Shown here piece after piece: positions 1-7,966 of a stretch of DNA of 64,000 nt. Position numbers and translations under genes: made by a program. The first letter of the stretch is position 1, and every line of letters begins with the position of its first letter. The notes beneath the pieces are model-generated. The model was not told where the DNA came from, did not search any database, and was given only the letters and a program-made list of their open reading frames with translations. This stretch comes from Crocosphaera sp. UHCC 0190. GTDB lineage: Bacteria; Cyanobacteriota; Cyanobacteriia; Cyanobacteriales; Microcystaceae. Location of the stretch: the NCBI RefSeq assembly GCF_034932065.1, contig NZ_JAYGHP010000003.1, forward strand, positions 343,251 to 407,250, written 5' to 3'.

Positions 1-884
1 CTTGCATCTGCCTTTTCCCATTGACGGGCTTTCAATAAATCTCGTAACGAGGTATAATCAACCCCAGTGGCCTGAGAAACTAGGCTAGAAGACACAGGAA
101 CCCTATAATTAGGCACGGGGTCTATAATAATCTCCGGGGGGTGTTGTAAAGCCGTTTGCGTCGGGGTAGTAGGTTGAATTTGTCCTAAGATAGCCTGACT
201 TAAAGGAATCCCCAAATTAAGCCCCGTTTTAACATAAATATTATCGTAACCTGTTGCTTGGGTTTGGGCAGTATCAGCCCTACCATGAATAGCAACCACT
301 TCCCCCTGCTCATTCAATACCGGCCCCCCACTCATCCCTGGTAAGGTATTATTGTTATAAATTAGCCCATATCCATCCTTTAACCCCTGAGATGAAGCGG
401 ATGTTACCTTTCCAGGAACAAAAGTATAAATAGACCGGTCAATGGCAGCAGTAGGTAAGGGAAACCCCGCCACATAAACCGTCATCCCTTCAAGAAGACG
501 CTCCCCATTGCCTAATTTTGCCGTAGAATAGTTACGGTTGCTGACAAACTCAACTATTGCGAGATCTACCCCTAAGATAATTGAAATATTACGGGTGTTT
601 ATCTGGTGTCGCTGTCCATCTTGAGTTAAGGCATAAGCTTCTTCCCCTGAGTGGATAGAAGCAACCACATGGCCTGCTGTTAAGAGAGTGTAGGCATTAC
701 CCCTTTTATTAATAATAACCCCAGTGCCGTTGTTTCCTGGCCCTTCAATTAAGACCGTAATTTCCTTAGCAACCCGACTTATTTGAGTCGCTGGTAAGGC
801 CATGACAACGGGTATGGGGACAGTTTCCATCATAGCGATTGTCCCCAATATAGGCAGCAAGTACCCAGAGAAACGGTGACTCAT
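1..884 (-). CDS. Trypsin-like serine protease fused to GUN4 domain (C-terminus off window)
   Basis: The reading frame opens with ATG at 884 and runs off the left edge, so about 294 residues are visible. A hydrophobic N-terminus suggests export. A trypsin-2 fold follows, with the catalytic triad visible as His72 (TAGHVV), Asp107 (GVDLAIVEF) and Ser185 (GMSGGPV). After a Pro/Thr-rich linker, the last visible residues (from about 275) read VDYTSLRDLLKARQWEKADA, the typical first helix of a GUN4 domain. GUN4 binds porphyrins and stimulates Mg-chelatase in its stand-alone form; here its role is unknown. The COP23 gene lies 11 bases upstream on the same strand, which suggests one transcript. The protease call is firm; the GUN4 call rests on about 20 residues. 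Confidence 0.85.
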   Translation of the reverse strand, partial: MSHRFSGYLLPILGTIAMMETVPIPVVMALPATQISRVAKEITVLIEGPGNNGTGVIINKRGNAYTLLTAGHVVASIHSGEEAYALTQDGQRHQINTRNISIILGVDLAIVEFVSNRNYSTAKLGNGERLLEGMTVYVAGFPLPTAAIDRSIYTFVPGKVTSASSQGLKDGYGLIYNNNTLPGMSGGPVLNEQGEVVAIHGRADTAQTQATGYDNIYVKTGLNLGIPLSQAILGQIQPTTPTQTALQHPPEIIIDPVPNYRVPVSSSLVSQATGVDYTSLRDLLKARQWEKADA

Positions 885-895
885 GCAGTAAATAA

Positions 896-1456
896 CTAGC
901 GATCGCCCATTAGTCTAGCATTTTCAGGATCGAATTTTTGATTAGAGGTTTTTGCCTTGTTTAAATAGTCCTGAAAATTGATGTAAACTCGGCCTAAAGT
1001 TTCATTTAAGGGGCCTTTTTCCCTGAAGCGTACCGCCATTAACTCTTGTAATATTTGGCTAGGGTTACTGCCTGGTTTCAAGGTAAATAATAATCCATTA
1101 CAACTACCACCATAGGTATCCGTCACACAAACCACAGGCATCCGGTTCATCAGTCCAGTGGTAATATAGTTTAATTGCCCACTCTCATAAAAATATTGAA
1201 AACGATTAGAGACTAACTGACAACGGGTGCGGGGATCATAACCAGAGTCGCTAAAATGTTGAGACCCCCATAGTAACACAGGGACATCATCTTTATTCGG
1301 TGTGACAGCGACAGTAGCAGGGACACCCTGCCAAGTATCACAGACAAAACTGGTACTTGCACTTCTTGCCTGTGTAGAGGAGTTTACCAGAAAAGGACTT
1401 GCAATTGCCGTTGCTGCAAGGGTGGCAACTGTTCTTAATAAGTTGGATTTCATCAT
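896..1456 (-). CDS. COP23-domain protein
   Basis: This 186-residue protein has an N-terminal signal-like hydrophobic stretch (about residues 8-28) and then a COP23 domain. The domain shows as the FVCDTW start, paired cysteines (FVCDTW, RTRCQLV, PVVCVTD, GSCNGLLF) and a C-terminal YINFQDYL segment. COP23 was first described as a circadian-oscillating 23 kDa membrane-associated protein in Cyanothece RF-1; its biochemical role is not known. Two ATGs (1456, 1453) are possible starts. The stop codon lies inside a HIP1 octamer, and the protease-GUN4 gene follows after 11 bases, so the pair is probably an operon. Confidence 0.8.
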   Translation of the reverse strand: MMKSNLLRTVATLAATAIASPFLVNSSTQARSASTSFVCDTWQGVPATVAVTPNKDDVPVLLWGSQHFSDSGYDPRTRCQLVSNRFQYFYESGQLNYITTGLMNRMPVVCVTDTYGGSCNGLLFTLKPGSNPSQILQELMAVRFREKGPLNETLGRVYINFQDYLNKAKTSNQKFDPENARLMGDR

Positions 1457-1704
1457 CGTAGCTTTATATAGTTTACGATCAATTCATTTAATATACCTAA
1501 TCTTTGTAGAGTTGGGAGAAATGACTGACAGTTTTAGGTCTGTCCTTATTGACAATTTCAACCAGAATGATCTTAAGCAAAAATCCCAAGAAATATTTAT
1601 GTTTTATGATATACTACATAAATGATGTTTAAGCAAAAAAGAAAATAAACCAACCATGAGAAACAAATCCCCACAATTGGGACAGAAACCATTAGCATAG
1701 AGGG

Positions 1705-2805
1705 GTGAGCAATATATTATCTCCCTTGCAGTCACTCAAAGCAGGACAATGGTTTAAGCTGATCTGTGGCGCGAGTTTCCAAGACTTGCCAGCCATCCGT
1801 AGTTTGGCCTTTGTTTATACCTTAGCGGGTGCAGACTGCATTGATGTGGCCGCCGATCCAGCAGTCATTACTGCTGCCCAAGATGGGATAAACATGGCTA
1901 GTCAGTGGGGAAAAATTGCTCAAAACAAGGGGTTTCCAGGGATAAATAAACCCTGGTTAATGGTCAGTTTAAACGATGGGGAAGATCCCCACTTTCGCAA
2001 AGCCTATTTTAACCCTGAAAGCTGTCCTCCCGACTGTCCCCGGCCCTGTGAGTCTATCTGTCCGGCCCAGGCCATTACTCAAGAAGGGGTGATTGATCGA
2101 CGATGTTATGGATGTGGTCGTTGTTTACCAATCTGTCCCCTCAAGCTGATCGACACGCGATCGCATATTATTACTCCAACGGCGATCGCGTCCCTGATTG
2201 AAACCATGGGTATAGATGCCATTGAAATCCACACCAAAGTAGGCCGAGAAAGAGAATTTAGTCAACTGTGGCAACAATTATTCCCTTGGGTTTCTCAATT
2301 AAAACTCATTGCCATTAGTTGTCCCGACGGTGAAGGGTTAATTAACTATTTACAAACCCTCTATGAACTGATTTCTCCCTTACCCTGTCCCTTAATTTGG
2401 CAAACAGATGGTCGTCCCATGAGTGGAGACATAGGCCAAGGAACTACCCATGCAACCATCAAACTAGGCCAAAAAGTCCTGAAAGCTAACTTACCAGGAT
2501 ATGTCCAAGTCGCGGGAGGAACGAACCATTATACAGCCCCAAAATTGAAGGAATTGGGTCTTTTAAATGATGGGATAACCACCAGTCAATCTGTGGCCGG
2601 CATTGCCTATGGAAGTTATGGCCGTTGTTTATTATCTCCCCTGTTAGAAACATTAGAAAGACAAGCCATGTCCTTAAACACAAGCAATTGGCTGGAAAAT
2701 TCCCCCGAATTACTCTGGCAAGCCGTCGAAACCGCCTATTCTCTGGTTTCGCAGTTGAAAGAAGGGAATACTTCGACAAGGGCCAGTGTAAACAGATTCC
2801 TATAA
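1705..2805 (+). CDS. ldpA: LdpA-family iron-sulfur protein (circadian light input)
   Basis: A 366-residue protein with two clustered cysteine motifs of the 4Fe-4S ferredoxin type: CPPDCPRPCESICP at about residues 107-120 and CYGCGRCLPICP at about 133-144. The N-terminal phrase GADCIDVAADPAVI and the overall length fit the LdpA family. In Synechococcus elongatus, LdpA senses redox state and tunes circadian period with light. The start is GTG at 1705. No strong Shine-Dalgarno is properly spaced from it, so the exact start is less certain than the family. A hairpin repeat begins two bases after the stop and may terminate the transcript. Confidence 0.85.
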   Translation: MSNILSPLQSLKAGQWFKLICGASFQDLPAIRSLAFVYTLAGADCIDVAADPAVITAAQDGINMASQWGKIAQNKGFPGINKPWLMVSLNDGEDPHFRKAYFNPESCPPDCPRPCESICPAQAITQEGVIDRRCYGCGRCLPICPLKLIDTRSHIITPTAIASLIETMGIDAIEIHTKVGREREFSQLWQQLFPWVSQLKLIAISCPDGEGLINYLQTLYELISPLPCPLIWQTDGRPMSGDIGQGTTHATIKLGQKVLKANLPGYVQVAGGTNHYTAPKLKELGLLNDGITTSQSVAGIAYGSYGRCLLSPLLETLERQAMSLNTSNWLENSPELLWQAVETAYSLVSQLKEGNTSTRASVNRFL

Positions 2806-2806
2806 A

Positions 2807-2863
2807 GGCGGGTTTATTTAATCTGTTGCTAGAATCATTAATTTTTGTCAGAAACCCGCCCCT
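2807..2863. repeat. Hairpin repeat with TAGGGG edge (copy 1)
   Basis: GGCGGGTTT (2807-2815) pairs with AAACCCGCC (2852-2860), giving a 9-bp stem and a 36-base loop. The right arm runs on as CCTAC, giving the TAGGGG edge shared with copies near 5452, 25281, 40885 and 47115. It begins two bases past the ldpA stop, so a terminator role is plausible. Confidence 0.6.
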
Positions 2864-2917
2864 ACAACTAAAAAATCGCCTCGGCAACCCCTAACCATTG
2901 ACGAAGCCATCCCAATT

Positions 2918-4744
2918 ATGTTAGACCCCAAAACAAATCCTTTTTTAAATCAATCCGACCTACCCCTATTAGTAAAAGTGCCATCAATACCCCAAAACGC
3001 TTTATCCCAACGGATGCAGATTACCGACGATCTCGATAAACTGCTAGATATCCTACCCTTAGCAATTCGTCATCACGTCAGAGAAAATCCCAAACATGAC
3101 CAATTAATTGAAGTGGTAATGGACTTGGGAAGATTACCAGAAGCCCGTTTTCCTGATGAGGCGGTTTATCTCGGCGAAACCCCCATTTCTGCGGAAGACT
3201 TACAACATTGTATCAAAGGCGTTGGAACCTTTAGCGGGGACAACCGGGCCGGAATTGAACGAACCCTACACCGTATCAGTGCTATTCGTAACCGCAGTGG
3301 GGATATTATTGGCTTAACCTGTCGTATGGGCCGGGCCGTCTTTGGTACTATCAGCATGATTCGGGATTTAGTGGAAACCGGAAAATCTCTCTTGCTGTTA
3401 GGTCGTCCAGGGGTGGGAAAAACCACCGCCCTGCGGGAAATTGCCAGGGTTCTCGCCGACGATTTTAACAAACGGGTGGTTATTATTGACACCTCTAACG
3501 AAATTGCGGGAGATGGGGACATTCCTCACCCTGCCATTGGCCGGGCCCGACGAATGCAGGTGGCCCGTCCTGAATTACAGCATCAGGTGATGATCGAGGC
3601 CGTAGAAAACCATATGCCTGAAGTGATCGTCATTGATGAAATTGGCACAGAATTAGAAGCGTTGGCGGCCCGAACTATTGCGGAACGGGGTGTACAGTTA
3701 GTGGGGACGGCCCACGGCAACCGGATCGAAAATTTGCTGAAAAATCCCACCCTTTCTGACTTAGTCGGAGGTATTCAAGCGGTAACATTGGGAGATGACG
3801 AGGCCCGACGGCGCGGTTCACAGAAAACCGTGTTAGAACGGAAGGCCCCCCCGACTTTTGACATTGCGATTGAAATGCTGGAACGTCAACGGTGGGTAGT
3901 TCATGAAGATGTGGCCCATACTATTGATATTCTTTTGAGAAATGGGGAACCGAACCCCCAAATGAGAACGGTTGATGAAAATGGGGAAGTGCAAATTACC
4001 CAGGAACAACCGAAGACATTCTCGACTCAAGGGACTTCTAGTCGTGGCCTGATGGAAACGATGGAACGGCCAACCGGTTGGCGAACCTCTGGACGCATGA
4101 CCCCGGTGGCCCCTTTTAGCCCAAAAAAAGGCGCGGGTCTGACTTCTGCTTCGGAGTTTGACCGTCTTTTAGAAGCGTCTTGGTGTCAACCGGAGGATAA
4201 AGGGGATAAGGTAAGGGTTCCGGGCCCCAACGGGGAAGATTTTCCTGTCTATATCTATCCCTATGGTATCGGGCGATCGCAGTTGGAACAGGTGGTGGAA
4301 ATTCTCAATTTACCGATTGTCTTAACGAAGGATCTTGATAATGCGGATGTGGTGATCGCTTTGCGTTCTCACCTCAAAAATCAACCTAAGTTACGTCAAA
4401 TGGCTAAGGTGCGCCAAATTCCAATTCATGGGGTTAAATCTAACACAATCCCCCAAATTACTCGTACTTTGCAACGGTTGTTAGGCATGGATGAGGCGAA
4501 AGTCCCGGAAACGGCAGATTTACGCTTGTTTACCCGTGGGGGTAATGATGATGAGTTGGATGCTTTGGAGGAGGCCAGACTCGCAGTTGAACAAATTGTA
4601 CTGCCGAAAGGTCAACCTGTGGAGTTGTTACCGCGATCGCCTAAAGTCCGAAAAATGCAGCATGAATTAGTGGAACATTATCATTTACAATCTGATAGTT
4701 TTGGGGAGGAACCTAACCGCAGATTAAGGATTTATCCGGCTTAG
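2918..4744 (+). CDS. ycf45: Ycf45-like AAA ATPase with C-terminal R3H domain
   Basis: This 608-residue protein carries a P-loop NTPase with Walker A GRPGVGKTT (residues 162-170) and Walker B EVIVIDEIG (235-243), resembling the SpoIIIAA-like ATPases. At the C-terminus (about 555-608), RSPKVRKMQHELVEHY fits an R3H domain, which binds single-stranded nucleic acid. The family is conserved in cyanobacteria and encoded as ycf45 in some algal plastids; its exact role is not established. The ATG at 2918 is the first good start. A clear terminator lies 20 bases past the stop. Confidence 0.85.
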   Translation: MLDPKTNPFLNQSDLPLLVKVPSIPQNALSQRMQITDDLDKLLDILPLAIRHHVRENPKHDQLIEVVMDLGRLPEARFPDEAVYLGETPISAEDLQHCIKGVGTFSGDNRAGIERTLHRISAIRNRSGDIIGLTCRMGRAVFGTISMIRDLVETGKSLLLLGRPGVGKTTALREIARVLADDFNKRVVIIDTSNEIAGDGDIPHPAIGRARRMQVARPELQHQVMIEAVENHMPEVIVIDEIGTELEALAARTIAERGVQLVGTAHGNRIENLLKNPTLSDLVGGIQAVTLGDDEARRRGSQKTVLERKAPPTFDIAIEMLERQRWVVHEDVAHTIDILLRNGEPNPQMRTVDENGEVQITQEQPKTFSTQGTSSRGLMETMERPTGWRTSGRMTPVAPFSPKKGAGLTSASEFDRLLEASWCQPEDKGDKVRVPGPNGEDFPVYIYPYGIGRSQLEQVVEILNLPIVLTKDLDNADVVIALRSHLKNQPKLRQMAKVRQIPIHGVKSNTIPQITRTLQRLLGMDEAKVPETADLRLFTRGGNDDELDALEEARLAVEQIVLPKGQPVELLPRSPKVRKMQHELVEHYHLQSDSFGEEPNRRLRIYPA

Positions 4745-4764
4745 CTTTTAAACAAAATTTTTAG

Positions 4765-4795
4765 AGGTAGGCTAATCATAGTCTACCTATTTTTT
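4765..4795 (+). terminator. Rho-independent terminator after ycf45
   Basis: AGGTAGGCT (4765-4773) pairs with AGTCTACCT (4780-4788), including one G-U pair, around a 6-base loop. A run of six T follows at 4790-4795. It starts 20 bases past the ycf45 stop. Confidence 0.8.
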
Positions 4796-4897
4796 ATGCT
4801 GTAATCAGGATTAATTTTTATCAAAATTGAGTCGCTCATCTTTCAGAAAAGATTATCCTAGAAATAGAAAATAATTGAGAAGGAAACTTTAAAAACC

Positions 4898-5383
4898 ATG
4901 AATTCTAATAATGAATCAGAAAGAAATCGAGAAATTCAACAAGAAATCTTGGCGGGCAGAAAATTCTCCTTAGCTGAGGTAATCGGTCGGGAAGGGGGTG
5001 ACTTTTTGAAAGGAGAGTCCCCTGTTCCTAAATTATTACAAGCGACAACAGAAATTAATCAGTTTATTGCCCAAAATCTTCAAGATTCTTCGGGGGCATT
5101 ACAAAGGATTTTACAAACTTGGGTAACGACTGATGAAGCTGGCGTTAGTCAGTATTTAAACACACCTAAACTTGCCTTGCGTCAGATGCTTACTAAAATT
5201 ATAGAGAATCGAGAATTATTATATGAATTGGTTAAACAAGTGGATTTTAAGTGGGGACAATTGTATAATGAACGCCCTTATTTTCAATCACCAGGACAAT
5301 TACCTCATCCCGATGATGAATACACTCATGAGTCAGTTAAAGCCAAGTTAATGAGTTTGTTGGCTATGTTAGAAACTGAATAA
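4898..5383 (+). CDS. Conserved cyanobacterial hypothetical protein (161 aa)
   Basis: I do not recognise a named family. The protein is acidic to neutral, soluble and mostly helical by composition, with no signal peptide or membrane segment. The N-terminal quarter is charged (SERNREIQQEIL), a FSLAEVIGREGG segment follows, and the C-terminus is rich in acidic residues (HPDDEYTHESVKAKL). The ATG at 4898 has an AAGGAAA Shine-Dalgarno about 12 bases upstream, which supports the start. The gene stands alone between a terminator and the palindrome at 5452, so it has its own promoter. Confidence 0.75.
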   Translation: MNSNNESERNREIQQEILAGRKFSLAEVIGREGGDFLKGESPVPKLLQATTEINQFIAQNLQDSSGALQRILQTWVTTDEAGVSQYLNTPKLALRQMLTKIIENRELLYELVKQVDFKWGQLYNERPYFQSPGQLPHPDDEYTHESVKAKLMSLLAMLETE

Positions 5384-5451
5384 TTAAGTTATCTGAATTT
5401 TCATTTATTTACCTCAGAAGGATTACACTATATTCTAACCAAATCTTGTTG

Positions 5452-5477
5452 TAGGGGTTAACGGCCGTTAACCCCTA
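5452..5477. repeat. 26-bp perfect palindrome, TAGGGG family (copy 2)
   Basis: The sequence from 5452 to 5477 is a perfect inverted repeat with the half-site TAGGGGTTAACGG. It lies between two genes that converge on it (ends at 5383 and 5488), where it could terminate both. It differs from the copy at 40885 by one symmetric, pair-preserving change. Confidence 0.75.
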
Positions 5478-5487
5478 GGTTTGACAT

Positions 5488-5895
5488 CTAAAGAGTTATT
5501 CCTAAAAATGTAATAATTTGAGGCAATATTATCTTACAAGCTGTAGCTAATTTCGTGGCAGGTTCTAATCCTTTGGCAAGGGTTTCTAATAGATTAACGG
5601 CGCGGGTTGCTTTCTTTTGTAACCCTTGATCATCGGGTTTTTGACTCGCTTCAGCAATCGTTTTAACTTTATTTGCTGCCTCTGCTTTCTCCTCATCATC
5701 AAGCTCATTTTCGCTTTCAATGGCTTTCATTAATTCTTGTAATAAGGTTTTTAATTCATCATTTTTCTGATCATTATTTTCAGGAATTTGATTAATAGTA
5801 TTATTCACATCTCCGATAATTTCTCCTAAGTTTAAAACACCAGAGTTATTAATATCTCTGATAGTGATATTTTTGCTACTATCTGTATTAGTCAT
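5488..5895 (-). CDS. Unrecognised 135-aa protein with Asn/Gly beta-motif and C-terminal hydrophobic helix
   Basis: No family is recognised. Residues 8-36 form an Asn/Gly-rich, alternating pattern (NITIRDINNSG, then NLGEIIGDVNNTI). Residues 37-105 are highly charged and helical, with ENELDDEEKAEAANKVKTI as the core. The C-terminal 25 residues are hydrophobic (ATKLATACKIILPQIITFLG). This three-part layout occurs in small cyanobacterial proteins of unknown role. A GAGG motif about nine bases before the ATG at 5895 supports the start. It lies in a patch with a gene remnant and a MITE-like element, so it may be accessory. Confidence 0.65.
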   Translation of the reverse strand: MTNTDSSKNITIRDINNSGVLNLGEIIGDVNNTINQIPENNDQKNDELKTLLQELMKAIESENELDDEEKAEAANKVKTIAEASQKPDDQGLQKKATRAVNLLETLAKGLEPATKLATACKIILPQIITFLGITL

Positions 5896-5915
5896 TGCTT
5901 TTGCCTCTACATTAA

Positions 5916-6173
5916 TTTCTGAAACGCCTTGAGAACAAACTAGACACCCTTCAAAAAGACGTTACAGACTTAAAAGTAGGACAGGCGACTTTAACCGAAA
6001 AAGTGGGCGGTATGGACAAGCGACTTGAAAAGGTAGAAACTGAACAAGCTACGATGGTTAAGGCTATTCCTGACTTACAGGGTTTTCGTTCCTTGATTGT
6101 ACCAATTGTTGTGGCTGTAGCAACCGCTTTATTAACCTTACTTTTTCGTCTTGTTCCCGACTTCACTCATTGA
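5916..6173 (+). pseudogene. Remnant of a coiled-coil plus membrane-anchor protein
   Basis: The frame is open from 5916 to the TGA at 6171-6173 but has no start codon at its beginning; the first ATG is at 6012. It reads as a heptad-type coiled coil (KRLENKLDTLQKDVTDLK, then KVGGMDKRLEKVETEQA), followed by a hydrophobic segment (LIVPIVVAVATALLTLLF) and a short tail. This is the C-terminal layout of a widespread class of cyanobacterial coiled-coil/one-TM proteins. An in-frame TAA at 5913 ends the upstream frame, so the 5' part is missing. A 53-residue product from 6012 cannot be excluded. Confidence 0.55.
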
Positions 6174-6239
6174 AATAAGTCATAGAGAATTAATAATATT
6201 AAGCCCCTACAAAAATCATAATTAATGACTAATAAAATT

Positions 6240-6406
6240 TGGTTATACCGAACTTTTTATGCTAAATCAACACCTACATACAGACTGAAGCCTGATACTA
6301 TAGAAACCAAGTCTCCCTTCGGAGACTAAATTGAACCCGCGTAGGCGGGTTTTGTCTGTATAGCTTAACCCTTAAGGGTTTGAGCCTATGCAGGTTCGGT
6401 AGAGCC
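6240..6406. mobile_element. MITE-like element, long copy (about 167 bp)
   Basis: The ends are imperfect inverted repeats: GGTTATACCGAAC at 6241-6253 and GTTCGGTAGAGCC at 6394-6406 (11 of 13 match). TAAAATT at 6233-6239 and again at 6407-6413 looks like a target-site duplication. The interior has two hairpins (AGTCTCC/GGAGACT and AACCCGC/GCGGGTT) and no coding frame. A shorter relative lies at 44423-44522. Confidence 0.6.
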
Positions 6407-6430
6407 TAAAATTATGATTATGTTGACAAT

Positions 6431-7903
6431 TTATTGAGCATTGTGATTTTTCAATTGATTAATTAATGTAAACCGAATATCTCCTTTTTCTTCAATTAGT
6501 TTAACATCGGGATTATCATAAGTTAAATAATCTAACCCGATTTCTTTACCTGTCATTAAAAAATCAGTAATCGCTACTCGATAAATTTTTTCTAAGTTGA
6601 TCGGTTCTCCTTTAATATACCAAGTATTTTGATTTAAGGTAACATTCCCATGCTGTAAAAATCCCCCTGATCCTTTATTCATAATCCCTTGCTCTAAAAC
6701 TTGTTTAATGAGACTTCCTTTCATATCTACGGATACAATTTGTCCCCCAAAAGGTAAGATACGGATAATATCATATTGACTAATATTTCCTGGGGGAAGT
6801 ACATCATCAATACGAATTGAACCCCCATTAAATATGGATAAATCAGCCGTTTCTACAGTGGTTAACATAGCTTGACTAATTAAATCAGTTAAATCTGTAG
6901 AATGATTACGGACACTACTTTCTAAACCATCTAATTCTACGGTCGTTTTGGCGATCACTTCTTCTGGTTCAAATCCATTATCCCGAAAAGCTTTAAACCC
7001 TTTTTCCCGCCATTCTTGGGCAACTTTTGCGGTTTTTTCTTCCTCAATAATAGAATCAGTTACAGGTTTTATCTGAGAATTAATGCTAAGTTTATCATTA
7101 TCTGTATCATAATTTAATTGATGAATATAAACGGTTTTTGCGTTAGCATCTGCTTTGAATACGGGAGTAAAATCTGAGCCTCTCCATTGTTGAATATTTT
7201 CATGTTCATGGCCTCCCAAAATGATATCAATTTCAGGTATTGTCTCAGCTAATTTTTGATCCTGTGCTAAAGAAAGATGAGTAATAGCAACAATAATATC
7301 TACTTTATCTTTAAGTTGTGAAACCTGTTGTTTTGCTGTTTCAATGGGATCATTATAAGTAACATAATTCACTGGGTTACTATCAAGAGTTACACCAATT
7401 AAGCCAATTTTAACTGGGTTTCCTTCCTTTCGAGTTACTGTAATGATTTTATAGGGAAGAACATCAGGAAAAGGTTTCTTTTCTGCTGTCAAAACATTAC
7501 CAGAAATCCAAGTAAATTTTGACTCTTTAATTCTCTCTAATAACTGCTCTAACTTAATATCAAATTCATGATTACCAAAGGTAGCAAAATCTAATCCCAT
7601 GGCATTTAATACTGCGATCATTTGTTGACCAGCAAGGGGTTGATTATTAATTCTTGCTGTTCCTAAAGCGGAGGGACTTACAAAATCTCCCGCTAAAATT
7701 GTATAGGTGTTAGGATTAGCTTGAATCAGTTCTTTTCTAATAGTAGCAACTCGCGCTAGTCCCCCGACTTTTCCCCCAGAAATTGGCTCAATTTCATAGA
7801 CATCATTTAATTGTAATAAGGTAATATTGACAATTTCTGCTAAAGCGGGATTACCATAACTGAGAAGCATAAAAGCAAATAATAAACTTAAGATTTTTGA
7901 CAT
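6431..7903 (-). CDS. Periplasmic bifunctional metallophosphatase/5'-nucleotidase
   Basis: A 490-residue secreted enzyme of the UshA/5'-nucleotidase family, which removes phosphate from nucleotides outside the cytoplasm. The metallophosphatase signatures are visible in order: LQLNDVYEIEP, LAGDFVSPS, TFGNHEFD, AITHLSLAQ and GGHEHE. A C-terminal nucleotidase domain follows (SIFNGGSIR, YRVAITDFL). I chose the ATG at 7903 because it starts a good signal peptide ending AL-A-EI; a longer frame to 8029 would bury it and overlap the divergent neighbour. Only 63 bases separate it from the aminotransferase gene. Scavenging of nucleotides or phosphate is the likely job. Confidence 0.88.
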   Translation of the reverse strand: MSKILSLLFAFMLLSYGNPALAEIVNITLLQLNDVYEIEPISGGKVGGLARVATIRKELIQANPNTYTILAGDFVSPSALGTARINNQPLAGQQMIAVLNAMGLDFATFGNHEFDIKLEQLLERIKESKFTWISGNVLTAEKKPFPDVLPYKIITVTRKEGNPVKIGLIGVTLDSNPVNYVTYNDPIETAKQQVSQLKDKVDIIVAITHLSLAQDQKLAETIPEIDIILGGHEHENIQQWRGSDFTPVFKADANAKTVYIHQLNYDTDNDKLSINSQIKPVTDSIIEEEKTAKVAQEWREKGFKAFRDNGFEPEEVIAKTTVELDGLESSVRNHSTDLTDLISQAMLTTVETADLSIFNGGSIRIDDVLPPGNISQYDIIRILPFGGQIVSVDMKGSLIKQVLEQGIMNKGSGGFLQHGNVTLNQNTWYIKGEPINLEKIYRVAITDFLMTGKEIGLDYLTYDNPDVKLIEEKGDIRFTLINQLKNHNAQ

Positions 7904-7966
7904 GATATTAATAGAACAAATCAAAGTACAATTAATATTGACATTATACAACTTGAATGACCACAA

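Noticed and set aside
1302..1625. 107-codon plus-strand frame
   Set aside because: Mostly antisense to COP23 and its promoter; composition unlike a protein, and COP23 has clear family features.
2486..2894. Frames on both strands over the ldpA 3' end
   Set aside because: Shadows of ldpA and of the hairpin repeat; no ribosome site or family pattern.
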